Positions 7,834 to 16,492 of a DNA stretch of 64,000 nucleotides are shown here, piece after piece. The notes beneath the pieces were generated by a model that was given only the letters and a program-made list of their open reading frames with translations, had not been told where the DNA came from and ran no database searches. This stretch comes from CAIVVT01 sp963757265 (GTDB lineage Bacteria; Acidobacteriota; Terriglobia; Bryobacterales; Bryobacteraceae), in assembly GCA_963757265.1 (NCBI GenBank), contig CAVWRA010000012.1, forward strand, positions 759,055 to 823,054, in the 5' to 3' direction. Both the position numbers and the translations under genes were made by a program. Position 1 is the first letter of the stretch. Every line of letters starts with the position of its first letter.

Positions 7834-10329
7834 ATGATGCGCATTAGCCACATCGCGGCGACGATGATTTTGTGTCTGTGCGCGGGGCGCGCGGCGTGGG
7901 CGCGACAGCCGGAGGGGGCGAAGATCAGCGTCACGCTCCTCGACCCGTCGCATCTGGGCATCCCGGCGGCGCAACTCGAGCTCAAGCTGGACGGCGCCGT
8001 CGTGGCCGCGGCGACGACCGACGAGAACGGCCATGCGGCCTTCGGTGGGTTGAAGCCCGGGCGTTATGCGATCAGCGCCGCGAAGGAGGGATTCGAACCG
8101 CTGATCCGGCCGGACCTGGCGCTGGAGGCGGGGGCCTCGCTGGCTGTCGAGCTGACCCTGGCGCCGCGGGCGCGCAAAGAAAGCATCGAGGTGCGCGACA
8201 CGGCGACTGCGGTGGAGGCCGGTTCGGCGCCGCCCAGCACGGTCCAGGCGCAGACGGCCAGGGACCTGCCCAGCCGGCCGGCCACGGTGAGCGACGCCCT
8301 GCCGTTGATCCCCGGCGTCGTTCGCACGCCGGGCGGCGGACTGCAACTCTCCGGCAGCGGCGAGAATCGCAGCGCCTTGGTCGTCAACTCGGCCGACGTT
8401 ACCGACCCGGCGACGGGCGGGTTCGGCCTGACCGTGCCCATCGACAGCGTCGAGAGCCTGAACTTCTATCAGACGTCGTTTCTGGCCGAGTACGGACGCT
8501 TCTCGGCGGGACTGGTTTCGGTGGAAACGCGGCGCGGCGGCGAGAAATGGAAATGGGAACTGAACGATCCCTTGCCCGACTTCAGCATTCGCAGCTGGCA
8601 CCTGCGCGGCCTGCGCGATGCGACTCCGCGTCTGAACCTCGAAGGCCCGCTGATCCCGGGCAAGCTGTATCTCTCGGAAGGCTTCGAATACGAGGTTCGC
8701 AAGATTCTCATTTACACTTTGCCATATCCCTGGAACCAGAAAACAACCGAAGGCTTCAACTCGTTCCTGCAGCTCGATTGGATCGTTTCGGACAGGAATC
8801 TGCTCACGGCCACGTTTCACCTCGCCCCGCAGCGCCTGGGCTACGTGAACATGGATTATTTCAATCCGCAGCCGACCACCTCCGATGCCCGTACGCACAA
8901 TTACACCGCGACTCTCTCGGACAAGCTGACCATCTTCGGCGGCCTGTGGGACAACACGATCTCGATGACCAGGTTCGACGCCAGCGTATGGGCCAAGGGG
9001 CCGCTCGATCTGGTGCTCCAGCCGCAGGGCGACTCGGGCAACTACTTCGCCCAGCAGGCCCGCGACGCCGAGCGCTACGGCTGGCTGTCAACATTCTCGT
9101 TCGCGCCCTGGAGCCGCTTCGGCACGCACAATTTCAAAGCCGGCGCGTACGTGGCCGAGAGCTACGACGACGGCCAGATGAATGAGCATCCAGTTGACAT
9201 CGCCAATGCGAGCGGCGGGCTGCTGGAGAGCATCGCCTTCACCGGCGGCTCACCGTTCTCGAATGCCGACACCGAATATGCCCTCTTCGTGCAGGACCAT
9301 TGGACCCTTTCGCCGCACCTGGCGATCGATCTGGGCCTGCGCACCGAGTCGCAGGAGATCTCCGAGGCGATCCGTTTCGCGCCCCGCGCCGGCCTGGCCT
9401 GGAACCCCTTCACGCACCTGGGCACGGTGGTGCGCGCGGGCGTCGGCGTCTATTACGACCGCGTTCCGCTGGGCGTCTACTCCTTCAGCGATTACCCCAA
9501 CGAGGTGGTGACTGATTACAACGGGAACGGCCAGATCACGGCCGGCCCGTATCTTTTTCAGAACGGGCTGGGCGAGATCATCTCGCGCCAGAAGCTCGTC
9601 GTCAAAAGTCAGACAGCGGGCAACTTCTCGCCCGGCAGCACCAACGGCGTGCTGCAGGTGGAGCAGCCCATCACGCGTTACGTCCGCCTGAGGACGGGCT
9701 ACATGCAGAGCGTATCCGGGGACCTGTTGATTCTCGATTCCACGCTCCCGAACCCCGTGACCAACACCGGGATGGTGCTGCTCTCGGGCACTGGGACGGC
9801 GCGCTATCGGCAGTACGAAGCCACCGCCCGCGTGCGTCCGGGCGAAAAGCGGGAGTTGAACTTCTCTTACGTGCGCAGCCATGCCACGGGCGACCTGAAC
9901 GACTTCGCCAGCTACATTGGCAGCTTCCCCTCGCCCATCCTGCGGCCCGACCAGGTGGCGACATCACCCACCGATCTTCCCAATCGTTTCCTCGTCTGGG
10001 GCCGGCTCCAGCTCCCGCGCGGCTTCGGCATCGCGCCGGTGTTCGAATATCGCAGCGGCTTCCCCTACATTCTGACCAATGCCGCCCAGGGCTATGTCGG
10101 CATCCCCAACGCGACCCGCTTTCCCAACTTCCTCTCGGCGGACGCGCGGGTGTGGAGGGATTTCAAGGTCAGTCCGAAGTATTCTCTGCGGTTTTCGATC
10201 AGCGGCTTCAATCTGAGCAACCACTTCAACCCCGAAGCGGTGCACTGGAACGTCGACGATCCGGCCGCAGGCCTGTTTTTCGGCGAGCGCCATCGCCGCT
10301 TCACCGCCGACTTCGACGTGCTGTTCTGA
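7834..10329 (+). CDS. TonB-dependent receptor with carboxypeptidase-regulatory-like N-terminal domain
   Basis: 831 residues. A signal peptide (about 1-23) is followed by an Ig-like regulatory domain (about 26-110; DENGHAAFGGLKPGRYAIS), a plug domain (about 125-230; LPLIPGVVRTPGGGLQLSGS and SFLAEYGRFSAGLVSVETRR) and a long outer-membrane beta-barrel ending in an aromatic residue (FDVLF). This architecture is typical of acidobacterial Oar-like receptors, which take up oligosaccharides or other ligands; the ligand is unknown. It is somewhat shorter than most Oar-like members, which often exceed 1000 residues. It converges on yjbQ, whose stop lies seven bases downstream. Confidence 0.88.
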   Translation: MMRISHIAATMILCLCAGRAAWARQPEGAKISVTLLDPSHLGIPAAQLELKLDGAVVAAATTDENGHAAFGGLKPGRYAISAAKEGFEPLIRPDLALEAGASLAVELTLAPRARKESIEVRDTATAVEAGSAPPSTVQAQTARDLPSRPATVSDALPLIPGVVRTPGGGLQLSGSGENRSALVVNSADVTDPATGGFGLTVPIDSVESLNFYQTSFLAEYGRFSAGLVSVETRRGGEKWKWELNDPLPDFSIRSWHLRGLRDATPRLNLEGPLIPGKLYLSEGFEYEVRKILIYTLPYPWNQKTTEGFNSFLQLDWIVSDRNLLTATFHLAPQRLGYVNMDYFNPQPTTSDARTHNYTATLSDKLTIFGGLWDNTISMTRFDASVWAKGPLDLVLQPQGDSGNYFAQQARDAERYGWLSTFSFAPWSRFGTHNFKAGAYVAESYDDGQMNEHPVDIANASGGLLESIAFTGGSPFSNADTEYALFVQDHWTLSPHLAIDLGLRTESQEISEAIRFAPRAGLAWNPFTHLGTVVRAGVGVYYDRVPLGVYSFSDYPNEVVTDYNGNGQITAGPYLFQNGLGEIISRQKLVVKSQTAGNFSPGSTNGVLQVEQPITRYVRLRTGYMQSVSGDLLILDSTLPNPVTNTGMVLLSGTGTARYRQYEATARVRPGEKRELNFSYVRSHATGDLNDFASYIGSFPSPILRPDQVATSPTDLPNRFLVWGRLQLPRGFGIAPVFEYRSGFPYILTNAAQGYVGIPNATRFPNFLSADARVWRDFKVSPKYSLRFSISGFNLSNHFNPEAVHWNVDDPAAGLFFGERHRRFTADFDVLF

Positions 10330-10336
10330 AGACGCA

Positions 10337-10789
10337 CTACGCCGCTTCTCCCAGAACCTGGATGAAAACCGTTCTGGCCAGCGGTCCGTCGTACTCGACG
10401 AAGTAGACCTTCTGACGGCTGCCGCGAACGACCTTGCCGTTTTCGACGGGGAAGAAGCAATTCACTCCGCCCAGGATGCTCTTCAGGTGGTCCCCGGCGT
10501 TGAACCCCAGCCGCCCATCGTAGTCCAGGTAGCGGTTGTGCCAGTAGCCGTAACGTGCCTGCGGGCGGCTCCTTCGGCGCCAGGCGCTCCAGGTGCGCCA
10601 GCACGTCGCGCTCCAGGCACTCGATGCCCTCGGTCACCAGCAGCCCGGAGGAAGTGTGCGCGGTCATCGCCAGCACCAACCCATCGCGCACGCCGCTGGC
10701 GGCTACGGGCGCTCCACCTGGGGCGTGATATCGATCATCTCCATGTCCTGGCGGGACTGCACTTCGATGCGTTCCAGCTTGACGATCAT
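10337..10789 (-). pseudogene. yjbQ: YjbQ/UPF0047 family (secondary thiamine-phosphate synthase-like), two frame breaks
   Basis: The start ATG at 10789 has GGAGG seven bases upstream. The reading goes MIVKLERIEVQSRQ..DITPQVER, then must shift near 10706 (one base missing) to read VAASGVRDGLVLAMTAHTSS. Near 10552 (one extra T) it shifts again to read TYGYWHNRYLDYDG and ends with the conserved RGSRQKVYFVEYDGP. HTSSGLL and the GGVNCFFPVENGKVVRGSRQ region identify the family. The total length (453 bases, about 150 residues) is normal, so the two indels compensate. Either two sequence errors or early decay; see the neighbouring amidohydrolase. Confidence 0.75.
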
Positions 10790-11647
10790 CGCCTCGCCTC
10801 CGAGCAGCCGCTCCGCGTTTTCCCGGAATACGAGATCCAGGCAGGCCTCAGAAAAACCGAGCCCGCGCACGGCCGCGGCCATGTTCTTGATCTCCACGCG
10901 CGGGTAATTCGAGCCGAACACGATCTGCTTGCGCAGGCTGCGCTCGAAGACCGTCAGCGGCACCGTGCTGGGTCATCGCATAACGCAGAAAATCGCGCGG
11001 GTTGTCGAAATACAGCGCCGAGGTGTCGAGATGCAGGTTGGGATACTTCAGCGCCAGCGCGACCGCCTCGGTGACCCACGGCCACGCCAGGTGGGCCAGC
11101 ACGATCGGCAGATCGGGGAAGTCCGCGGCCACATTTTCGAACTGCATCGGCTGGCCGTACTGCAGCCGGCTGCCCGGCTCCCAGCTCATGCCGGCGTGAA
11201 ACAGGATCGGAATGCCCAGCTCGCGCGCCGTCTCGTAGAGCGGATAGAGCCAGCGGTCGTCCGGCATAAAACTGCTGCATCGCCGGCGCCAGCTTGAGCC
11301 CGCGCAGGCCCAGATTCATCACCGCCTCGCGCAGCTTAGCGGGGGCATCCGGATCGTGCGGATCCACGCTGGCAAAGCCGACCAGGCGGGGGCATCATGG
11401 CGCACAGCTCGGCGATCTGTTCATTCGTGTAGACCGTGGTGTTGCGGCTGCTGGTGGCGTCGATCGGCAGCAGGACCGCCTTTTCGAGACCGGCGATATC
11501 CAACTCCAGCAGGAACGATTCGAGCGGCTGAAAATTGTTGCCGATATAAAACGTCTCGCGCGCCGCCCGTTCCAGTTCCGGATGCCGCGCGATCATCTCG
11601 CGCACCAGCAGCGGATGGGTGTGAAAATCAATTCCCCGTTGTAACAT
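10790..11647 (-). pseudogene. Amidohydrolase 2 family protein, three single-base insertions
   Basis: The pieces lie in different frames but join into one amidohydrolase (TIM-barrel metal hydrolase). From the ATG at 11647 it reads MLQRGIDFHTHPLLVREM to AELCAMMP. After the GGGGG run at 11388-11392 it reads VGFASVDPHDPDAPAKL to LKLAPAMQQF. After AAAA at 11268-11271 it reads MPDDRWLYPLYETARELG to FLRYAMTQ, and after about 10966 it reads VPLTVFERSLRKQIVFGSNY. HTHP (metal ligands) and ILFHAG, IVLAHLAWPW are family motifs. All three breaks are +1. No stop separates its end from the yjbQ start in the last frame, so the exact 3' end is uncertain. Confidence 0.75.
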
Positions 11648-12555
11648 GCAACATGCTCCTCCGCTTCGGATTCCGTGGCCTGGCTGCCCGTGCCGCCCAT
11701 CGCCCGCGTGGACAACGCGCCGCAGGCCGCGGCGAAGCGCATCGCCTCTTTCAACGGACGCCGGCGCAGCCACGCGTGCAGAAAACCGGCGTTGAACGAA
11801 TCGCCCGCGCCCGTGGTGTCGACGGCCCGCACCGGGAACGCGGGTACGTGCACCGGCGCTCCATCGTCGAACGCCATGCAGCCCTCGCGCCCCAGCTTGG
11901 CCACTACCAGCGTGCGGCCGTTATGGAGCCGCCGCAAGCACTCGACTGGTTCAGAGGAGCCGCCGGCGCCGCGCAGCTCCACCTCGTTGGGGAAGAAGAT
12001 GTCGACTTGCTGGAGCGCTTCGCGCAAGCCGCTCTGCCAGCGTTCTGTCGGGTCGAAGCCCGGGTCCAGCGAGGTCGTCATGCCGTGCCGGTGCGCCTCG
12101 GCGAACAACGCGCTGCAGTCCTGGCGCAGGCCCTGCTGCAGGAAATAGCTCGAGATGTGCAGGTGGCCGCAGCCGTCCATCACCGCGCTGTCCATATGCG
12201 CCGCCCGGAATGCGGCGATGGCGCCCAAATAGGTGACGAACGCCCGGTCCGCGGCCGAAGTGATTGAAATCGTGATGCCCGTCTTCACGCTGGCCTCGCG
12301 CCGCACGCCGCTGATGTCGATCCCCGCCTGCTCCAGCGCCCGGACGCAGAAATCGCCCCACTGGTCCTGGCCCACCAGCGTGGCGAAGCGCACCGCATTG
12401 CCGAGCTTGGCCATGCCCACCGCGCAGATCGCGGTGGCGCTGCCCAGCGTCAGCGTGCAGTCGTCCACCAGCACCTCCTGGCCCAGGGTAGGGAAGGCGT
12501 GGTAGTCGCGCAGGATCAGATCGGGATTAAGTTCCCCGGCAAACAGGATCTTCAC
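11593..12555 (-). CDS. PfkB-family carbohydrate kinase
   Basis: 320 residues from a GTG at 12555 that overlaps the agaS stop codon (GTGA), implying translational coupling. The second PfkB signature DTTGAGDSFNAGFLHAW contains the catalytic Asp and anion hole, and GELNPDLIL / GSATAICAVGMAKLG mark the N-terminal sugar-binding part. PfkB kinases phosphorylate sugars or sugar phosphates; next to an AgaS-like isomerase, a tagatose/fructose-6-phosphate type substrate is possible but unproven. The C-terminus overlaps the amidohydrolase start by about 55 bases, which is long and may reflect another indel at the end of this gene. Confidence 0.85.
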   Translation of the reverse strand: MKILFAGELNPDLILRDYHAFPTLGQEVLVDDCTLTLGSATAICAVGMAKLGNAVRFATLVGQDQWGDFCVRALEQAGIDISGVRREASVKTGITISITSAADRAFVTYLGAIAAFRAAHMDSAVMDGCGHLHISSYFLQQGLRQDCSALFAEAHRHGMTTSLDPGFDPTERWQSGLREALQQVDIFFPNEVELRGAGGSSEPVECLRRLHNGRTLVVAKLGREGCMAFDDGAPVHVPAFPVRAVDTTGAGDSFNAGFLHAWLRRRPLKEAMRFAAACGALSTRAMGGTGSQATESEAEEHVACYNGELIFTPIRCWCAR

Positions 12556-13751
12556 GGCTTCGGTTGCTCCTTGCGGGCGTGGATCCTGAACGGGTTCACC
12601 ACGCGGCTGATGGCGCCCTCGGATGGCATGTCCGGCCGCAGTCCTTCCGCCCGGCAGCGGAAGAATGCCAGCAACTGGCCGACCATGACGTCCAGCACGG
12701 GCACGTTGTCGTCGCCCAGTTCCGCCATCGCCGGAACCTCCAGCGCCACGTCGCCATCTGCCAGCAGCGCAGGGTTGACGCCCGCGCCGACGATCAGTTT
12801 CCGTGCGCCGAGCTGCTTGCGGTTGATCTCCGTGATGACGTCTTCCTCATACGCCCGCGCCAGCGGATCGGAAGCCAGGAAGCACACCAGCAGAGTTTCC
12901 CGATCCAGGAAACACATCGGGCCGTGGCGGAACGCGAGGTACGTTTCGGCCATGGTGGGAATCCGCCCGGCGTTCATTTCGAGCATCTTCAGGCCCGCCT
13001 CCCGCGCCGCGCCGTAGCGGCAGCCGCTGGCCAGAAAGACCGCGCGATGAAATGGCGTGCGCGCCGTCTCCGCCAGCACGTCGGTGTGCCGCAGCAGCAA
13101 CTGCCGGCCCGCGCCGGCCAACGTCTCCGCGATCTTCGCATAGGCGGCCGGATCAGCCAGGAATCCCAGGCCGAGCCCGGCCAAGGCCATGTTGGTGAAG
13201 CTCGAGGTCATCACCAGGCTGCGGTCGTTGGTTTTCTCGTCCAGGCTGAGGACCAGGACCCCCGGATCGCCACGGAAGCGCGTCGCCAGCTGGCCGCGCG
13301 CATTGCACGTAATGACCAGGTGCTTTACCAGCGGCTCGGTCTCCAAGAGCCACTCCACCACGCCGCCGCTCTCCGGGCTGTCGCCCGAACGCGCCAGCGA
13401 GATCAGCGTCAGCGGCCGCTCGGCTGGCAGCGCCCGCCGGCCTTGCGCCAGCAGCCATCCGCCGCCCAGCGTGCAGGCCGAAATACCCGACGCCGCCTGC
13501 AGCGCCGGGTGCACGCACTCGCCGGCATATTGCGAACTCCCTGACCCCGTCAGCACGAGCGACCGGCAGTCCGCCAGGAAGCTCCGCAAGCTGGGGTGCA
13601 TCAGGACCAGCGTCTGCGCGGTCTGAATCCACGTGGCCGGCTGCTGGCAGATCTCGCGCAGGGTGTGGCCGAATCCGGCCGCCTCCTGGGCCTCCGCCGA
13701 TAGCTCCAGCAAAGCCCGCAATTCGGGCTGCTCCGCAGCCAGCTCCTTCAT
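12552..13751 (-). CDS. agaS: SIS-domain ketose/aldose-phosphate isomerase, AgaS-like
   Basis: 399 residues from the ATG at 13751, close to the usual AgaS length; the open frame extends to 13976 but the extra 75 residues have no family character. There are two SIS domains: the first around SLVLTGSGSSQYAGE, the second around AVFLASGCRYGAAREAGLKM and MAETYLAFRHGPMCFLD. ETYLAFRHGP is a typical AgaS/GlmS-like sugar-phosphate segment. AgaS relatives act as amino-sugar-phosphate deaminase/isomerases in galactosamine use. The gene leads a minus-strand unit agaS-pfkB-amidohydrolase-yjbQ and is divergent from the bicupin gene. Confidence 0.82.
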   Translation of the reverse strand: MKELAAEQPELRALLELSAEAQEAAGFGHTLREICQQPATWIQTAQTLVLMHPSLRSFLADCRSLVLTGSGSSQYAGECVHPALQAASGISACTLGGGWLLAQGRRALPAERPLTLISLARSGDSPESGGVVEWLLETEPLVKHLVITCNARGQLATRFRGDPGVLVLSLDEKTNDRSLVMTSSFTNMALAGLGLGFLADPAAYAKIAETLAGAGRQLLLRHTDVLAETARTPFHRAVFLASGCRYGAAREAGLKMLEMNAGRIPTMAETYLAFRHGPMCFLDRETLLVCFLASDPLARAYEEDVITEINRKQLGARKLIVGAGVNPALLADGDVALEVPAMAELGDDNVPVLDVMVGQLLAFFRCRAEGLRPDMPSEGAISRVVNPFRIHARKEQPKP

Positions 13752-14008
13752 CCATCCGGATGGGTCCTCATCGGCTCGGAATTTCACAATGGGTGTCAAA
13801 CCGGCATCCTCGCTGAACACGCAGTGTATCACCAACGCCACACCGTCTTCCTTCCACCTCGAACGCTCGCCGCACAGCGCGCGACAGCCCCAAGTTACAA
13901 TGGCTATGGGTTTCCGTCTCGTGCTTTCCAGCAGTGGCGGGACTTGCCTTCGGCCGGCTTTCATGAACGGAGTCACGGTGGCGCGCGCCCGGCGGAAGGA
14001 ACCCGATC

Positions 14009-15100
14009 ATGCCCCACACCGCTCTGTTACGCCAGGCCATCACAGGCTATTTGAACGATCCCAACCGGGCCGCGGATGCCGCGCTCGTCGCGGCCGGCGG
14101 GCTCGGCAGTCTGCCGAGCCTGGTCGAGTTGCTGAGGGAGGACGCCCCGATCGAGCACACGGAACGGCTCGAGGCGCTGTATAAACAGGTCCTGCGCGCG
14201 CTCCTGACGCGGGCGATCTGCGGGCCGGATGCGCGCGAGGTGGCGCGCTATCAGCGCCAACTGGGCTTCGTGCTGAAGTACAAGTCTTACGCCATCAAGG
14301 CGGCGACGCCATTGGGCTATTCGATCTTTCTGCAGAGTCCGGGGCAGGGCTTCAGCTTTCAGCATCATCTGGTCCACAAGCTCGAAGTGTTCCACATTCT
14401 CGCAGTCCAGCCCGGCGGATTCGTCTTCCTGTGCGACTACAAGGACTGGCAGCAGGTCTACGAACGGCGCGCCTTCGAGCGCTGGCTGGCCGGCGAAGCG
14501 AACCCGGATTACGACCTCTTCAAATTCGTGCCCGACCCCGGCGACGTCTTCGTGATCTCCGAACTGGGCGTCGTGCACACCGTCTTCGGCTGCGTTTTGG
14601 AGGAATACGCGACCGTCTCCACCGACATGGTCAAGCGGCTGCACGACCAGAACGAAGGCCGGGCAATTCCGGCCGAATTCACCCGCGGCAATGCGGAGCG
14701 CACGTTGCGCGCTATCGGGCTGCCGCCGCGCAATCGTCTGGTGCGCGGATTCGGGAGCCACGAAATCGAGCCCATCGAGCCGGTATCCATTCCCGGCGGC
14801 GAACAGGTTCTGCTGTGCGATTCGTTTGTCAAGGCCGCGTGTTACCGGATCGGGCCGCGCAGCGAGACCGCGCTGGCGTGCGAGGCAACCCGCGCGGTGA
14901 TCCTGCGCCTGGCCAGCGGGCACGGCAGCGTCGTGCTGGCCGACAGCTCCGAGCTGGGCGATGCCGCGCCGGGCGTCGAATTCGAGCGCGGCGACCTGAT
15001 CCTGATTCCGCCCGGCATCCATTACGCCGTGCGCAACGAGAGCGCGGAGGAGTGCGGGTTTTCCGAGCAGTGCATCGCGCCCGAAGTGGCCCTCGTTTGA
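14009..15100 (+). CDS. Bicupin-like protein of unknown function
   Basis: 363 residues; GGAAGGA lies seven to eight bases before the ATG. The N-terminal 100 residues are helical. A first cupin-like segment contains HHLVHKLEVFHILAVQPGG (possible metal-binding His/Glu set), and the C-terminus has a typical cupin end, FERGDLILIPPGIHYAVRNE. The arrangement recalls type I phosphomannose isomerases, but the overall match is weak to my eye. Divergent from agaS with about 250 bases between them, so it may belong to the same sugar-phosphate pathway. Confidence 0.6.
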   Translation: MPHTALLRQAITGYLNDPNRAADAALVAAGGLGSLPSLVELLREDAPIEHTERLEALYKQVLRALLTRAICGPDAREVARYQRQLGFVLKYKSYAIKAATPLGYSIFLQSPGQGFSFQHHLVHKLEVFHILAVQPGGFVFLCDYKDWQQVYERRAFERWLAGEANPDYDLFKFVPDPGDVFVISELGVVHTVFGCVLEEYATVSTDMVKRLHDQNEGRAIPAEFTRGNAERTLRAIGLPPRNRLVRGFGSHEIEPIEPVSIPGGEQVLLCDSFVKAACYRIGPRSETALACEATRAVILRLASGHGSVVLADSSELGDAAPGVEFERGDLILIPPGIHYAVRNESAEECGFSEQCIAPEVALV

Positions 15101-15156
15101 ACGGCAGTTGCCGTTAGCGGCCACACTCGAGATGGGCCATTGCACCGTTCAGCGGC

Positions 15157-16275
15157 TCAGTGGTACTGCAGCAGCGTCAGCAGTTCGCGGTCGAGCTGAT
15201 GGCCGTGCCAATCCTCGTACTTCACATCGGCACGGCCCGAATCGAGCACGCCGAACGAACCGCGGAATTCCCACAATGCCCAGCCGATGTTATAGATCTT
15301 CAGGATGTCCAAAACGTCGCAGATCCAGCGCAAAAAGATGTCGTGGGGCGTGCGGTTGAAGGCGCCCAGTTCGCCGCAGTGCACGCCGATCCCCTGTTGC
15401 ACCAGCCAGCCCCACGGCTCATAGTGTTTCTCCAACGTGTCACGGCTGATGAGGCCGCTCCCGTCGCGCTTCACGGCCGGCCACCAGGGCGTCGGGAAGT
15501 CGCTGCGCTTGTCCACCCAGCCGGCGTGGTAGTGGCTGATTTCCGCGGGCGTGTAGCCATGGACACTCTGCGCGACGCCGGTGGGCAGCATCTCATAGAC
15601 GACCGTGTTGCCGACGTCGAGCCCGTCGATGAGGATGGTGCGATCGGGCGTGGTCTCGCGGATCTTCCCGGCGGCGCGCGTCATCACGCGGCGGTAGTCC
15701 TCCCTCGTCATGTAGCCGTGACGCGGCGTTGGGGCTTCGTTCACCAGGTTGAAGCTCAGCTCATTGGGGCCGATGTCCTTGTAGCGGCGCGCGAAATAGT
15801 CCCAATGGAACACGAATGCGTCCTCCGCCGGCTGGTCGCGCCACAGCACGAACGGCTCGAGTTCAGCCCCGTTGATGCAGTAGCCGGGAGCGCGGTGAAA
15901 GTTCAAGTTGACGTGCAGGCCGTGGTTGCGGCCGAGCTCGACGATCCGATCAATCCCGGCGAACGCGCTTTCCTTGATCTTCAATACGTCCTTCGGGTCG
16001 GGGCGTCCCGTGGCGCGCCAGTCCGAATCGACCCAGTGCCAGTAGTCCATCGGGATGCGCACGAAATCGAAGCCCAGGTCGGCGATCATCTTGAAGTCGT
16101 CCTCGGGGATCTGCACCGGCTCTTTCTGGTTTCGGGCCACGAAGTAATACAGCAGGTTGAAACCGCGCCAGCGCGGGAGCGCGTTTTTCGGGGCGGCGTG
16201 GAGCGCGGCGGGCGCCAGCGCTGCCGCGCCCAGGGCCGCGCCCATGAAATCTCTGCGGGAAAAATGTCGGTCCAT
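15157..16275 (-). CDS. Glycoside hydrolase family 5 (cellulase-like), Tat-exported
   Basis: 372 residues from the ATG at 16275 (GGAG nine bases upstream; the longer in-frame start at 16485 is unlikely). The Tat signal is SRRDFMGAALGAAAL. The TIM-barrel shows FDFVRIPMDYWHW, the acid/base glutamate in NLVNEAP, and the nucleophile in GVHCGELGAF, followed by WALWEFRGSFGVLDS. GH5 enzymes cleave beta-linked glucans or mannans in the periplasm or outside; specificity cannot be read. It converges with the bicupin gene 56 bases away. Confidence 0.88.
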   Translation of the reverse strand: MDRHFSRRDFMGAALGAAALAPAALHAAPKNALPRWRGFNLLYYFVARNQKEPVQIPEDDFKMIADLGFDFVRIPMDYWHWVDSDWRATGRPDPKDVLKIKESAFAGIDRIVELGRNHGLHVNLNFHRAPGYCINGAELEPFVLWRDQPAEDAFVFHWDYFARRYKDIGPNELSFNLVNEAPTPRHGYMTREDYRRVMTRAAGKIRETTPDRTILIDGLDVGNTVVYEMLPTGVAQSVHGYTPAEISHYHAGWVDKRSDFPTPWWPAVKRDGSGLISRDTLEKHYEPWGWLVQQGIGVHCGELGAFNRTPHDIFLRWICDVLDILKIYNIGWALWEFRGSFGVLDSGRADVKYEDWHGHQLDRELLTLLQYH

Positions 16276-16480
16276 GGCTGAATCTCCGGCCACGAGCATA
16301 TCGCAGTGACCGGAAAGCAGGTGCCGGCTGCTGGCGGCGGCGATCTGGGCGGCCCGCGCGGATACGCCGGTCACTGGAACCAGCGTGTTGATCGGCGACT
16401 CACCGGTTCTACTGAAGGTGGCGCCGAGAGGACCAAAGGCGGCGATGTAGCGGGTGATCCTTCCAGCCGCCTGCAAACCG

Positions 16481-16486
16481 TACAAT
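16481..16486 (+). promoter_or_regulatory. Putative -10 element of the PD40/TPR gene (leaderless)
   Basis: TACAAT, six bases before the GTG at 16493. This near-consensus -10 argues for the GTG at 16493 and against the earlier in-frame GTG at 16454, which would lie upstream of the promoter. Confidence 0.5.
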
Positions 16487-16492
16487 CAAGTA

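Noticed and set aside
13752..13976. N-terminal extension of agaS
   Set aside because: The extra 75 residues have no resemblance to the family, and the start at 13751 gives normal length.
15099..15114. Palindrome AACGGCAGTTGCCGTT at the end of the bicupin gene
   Set aside because: Loop too small and no T-tract; not convincing as a terminator.
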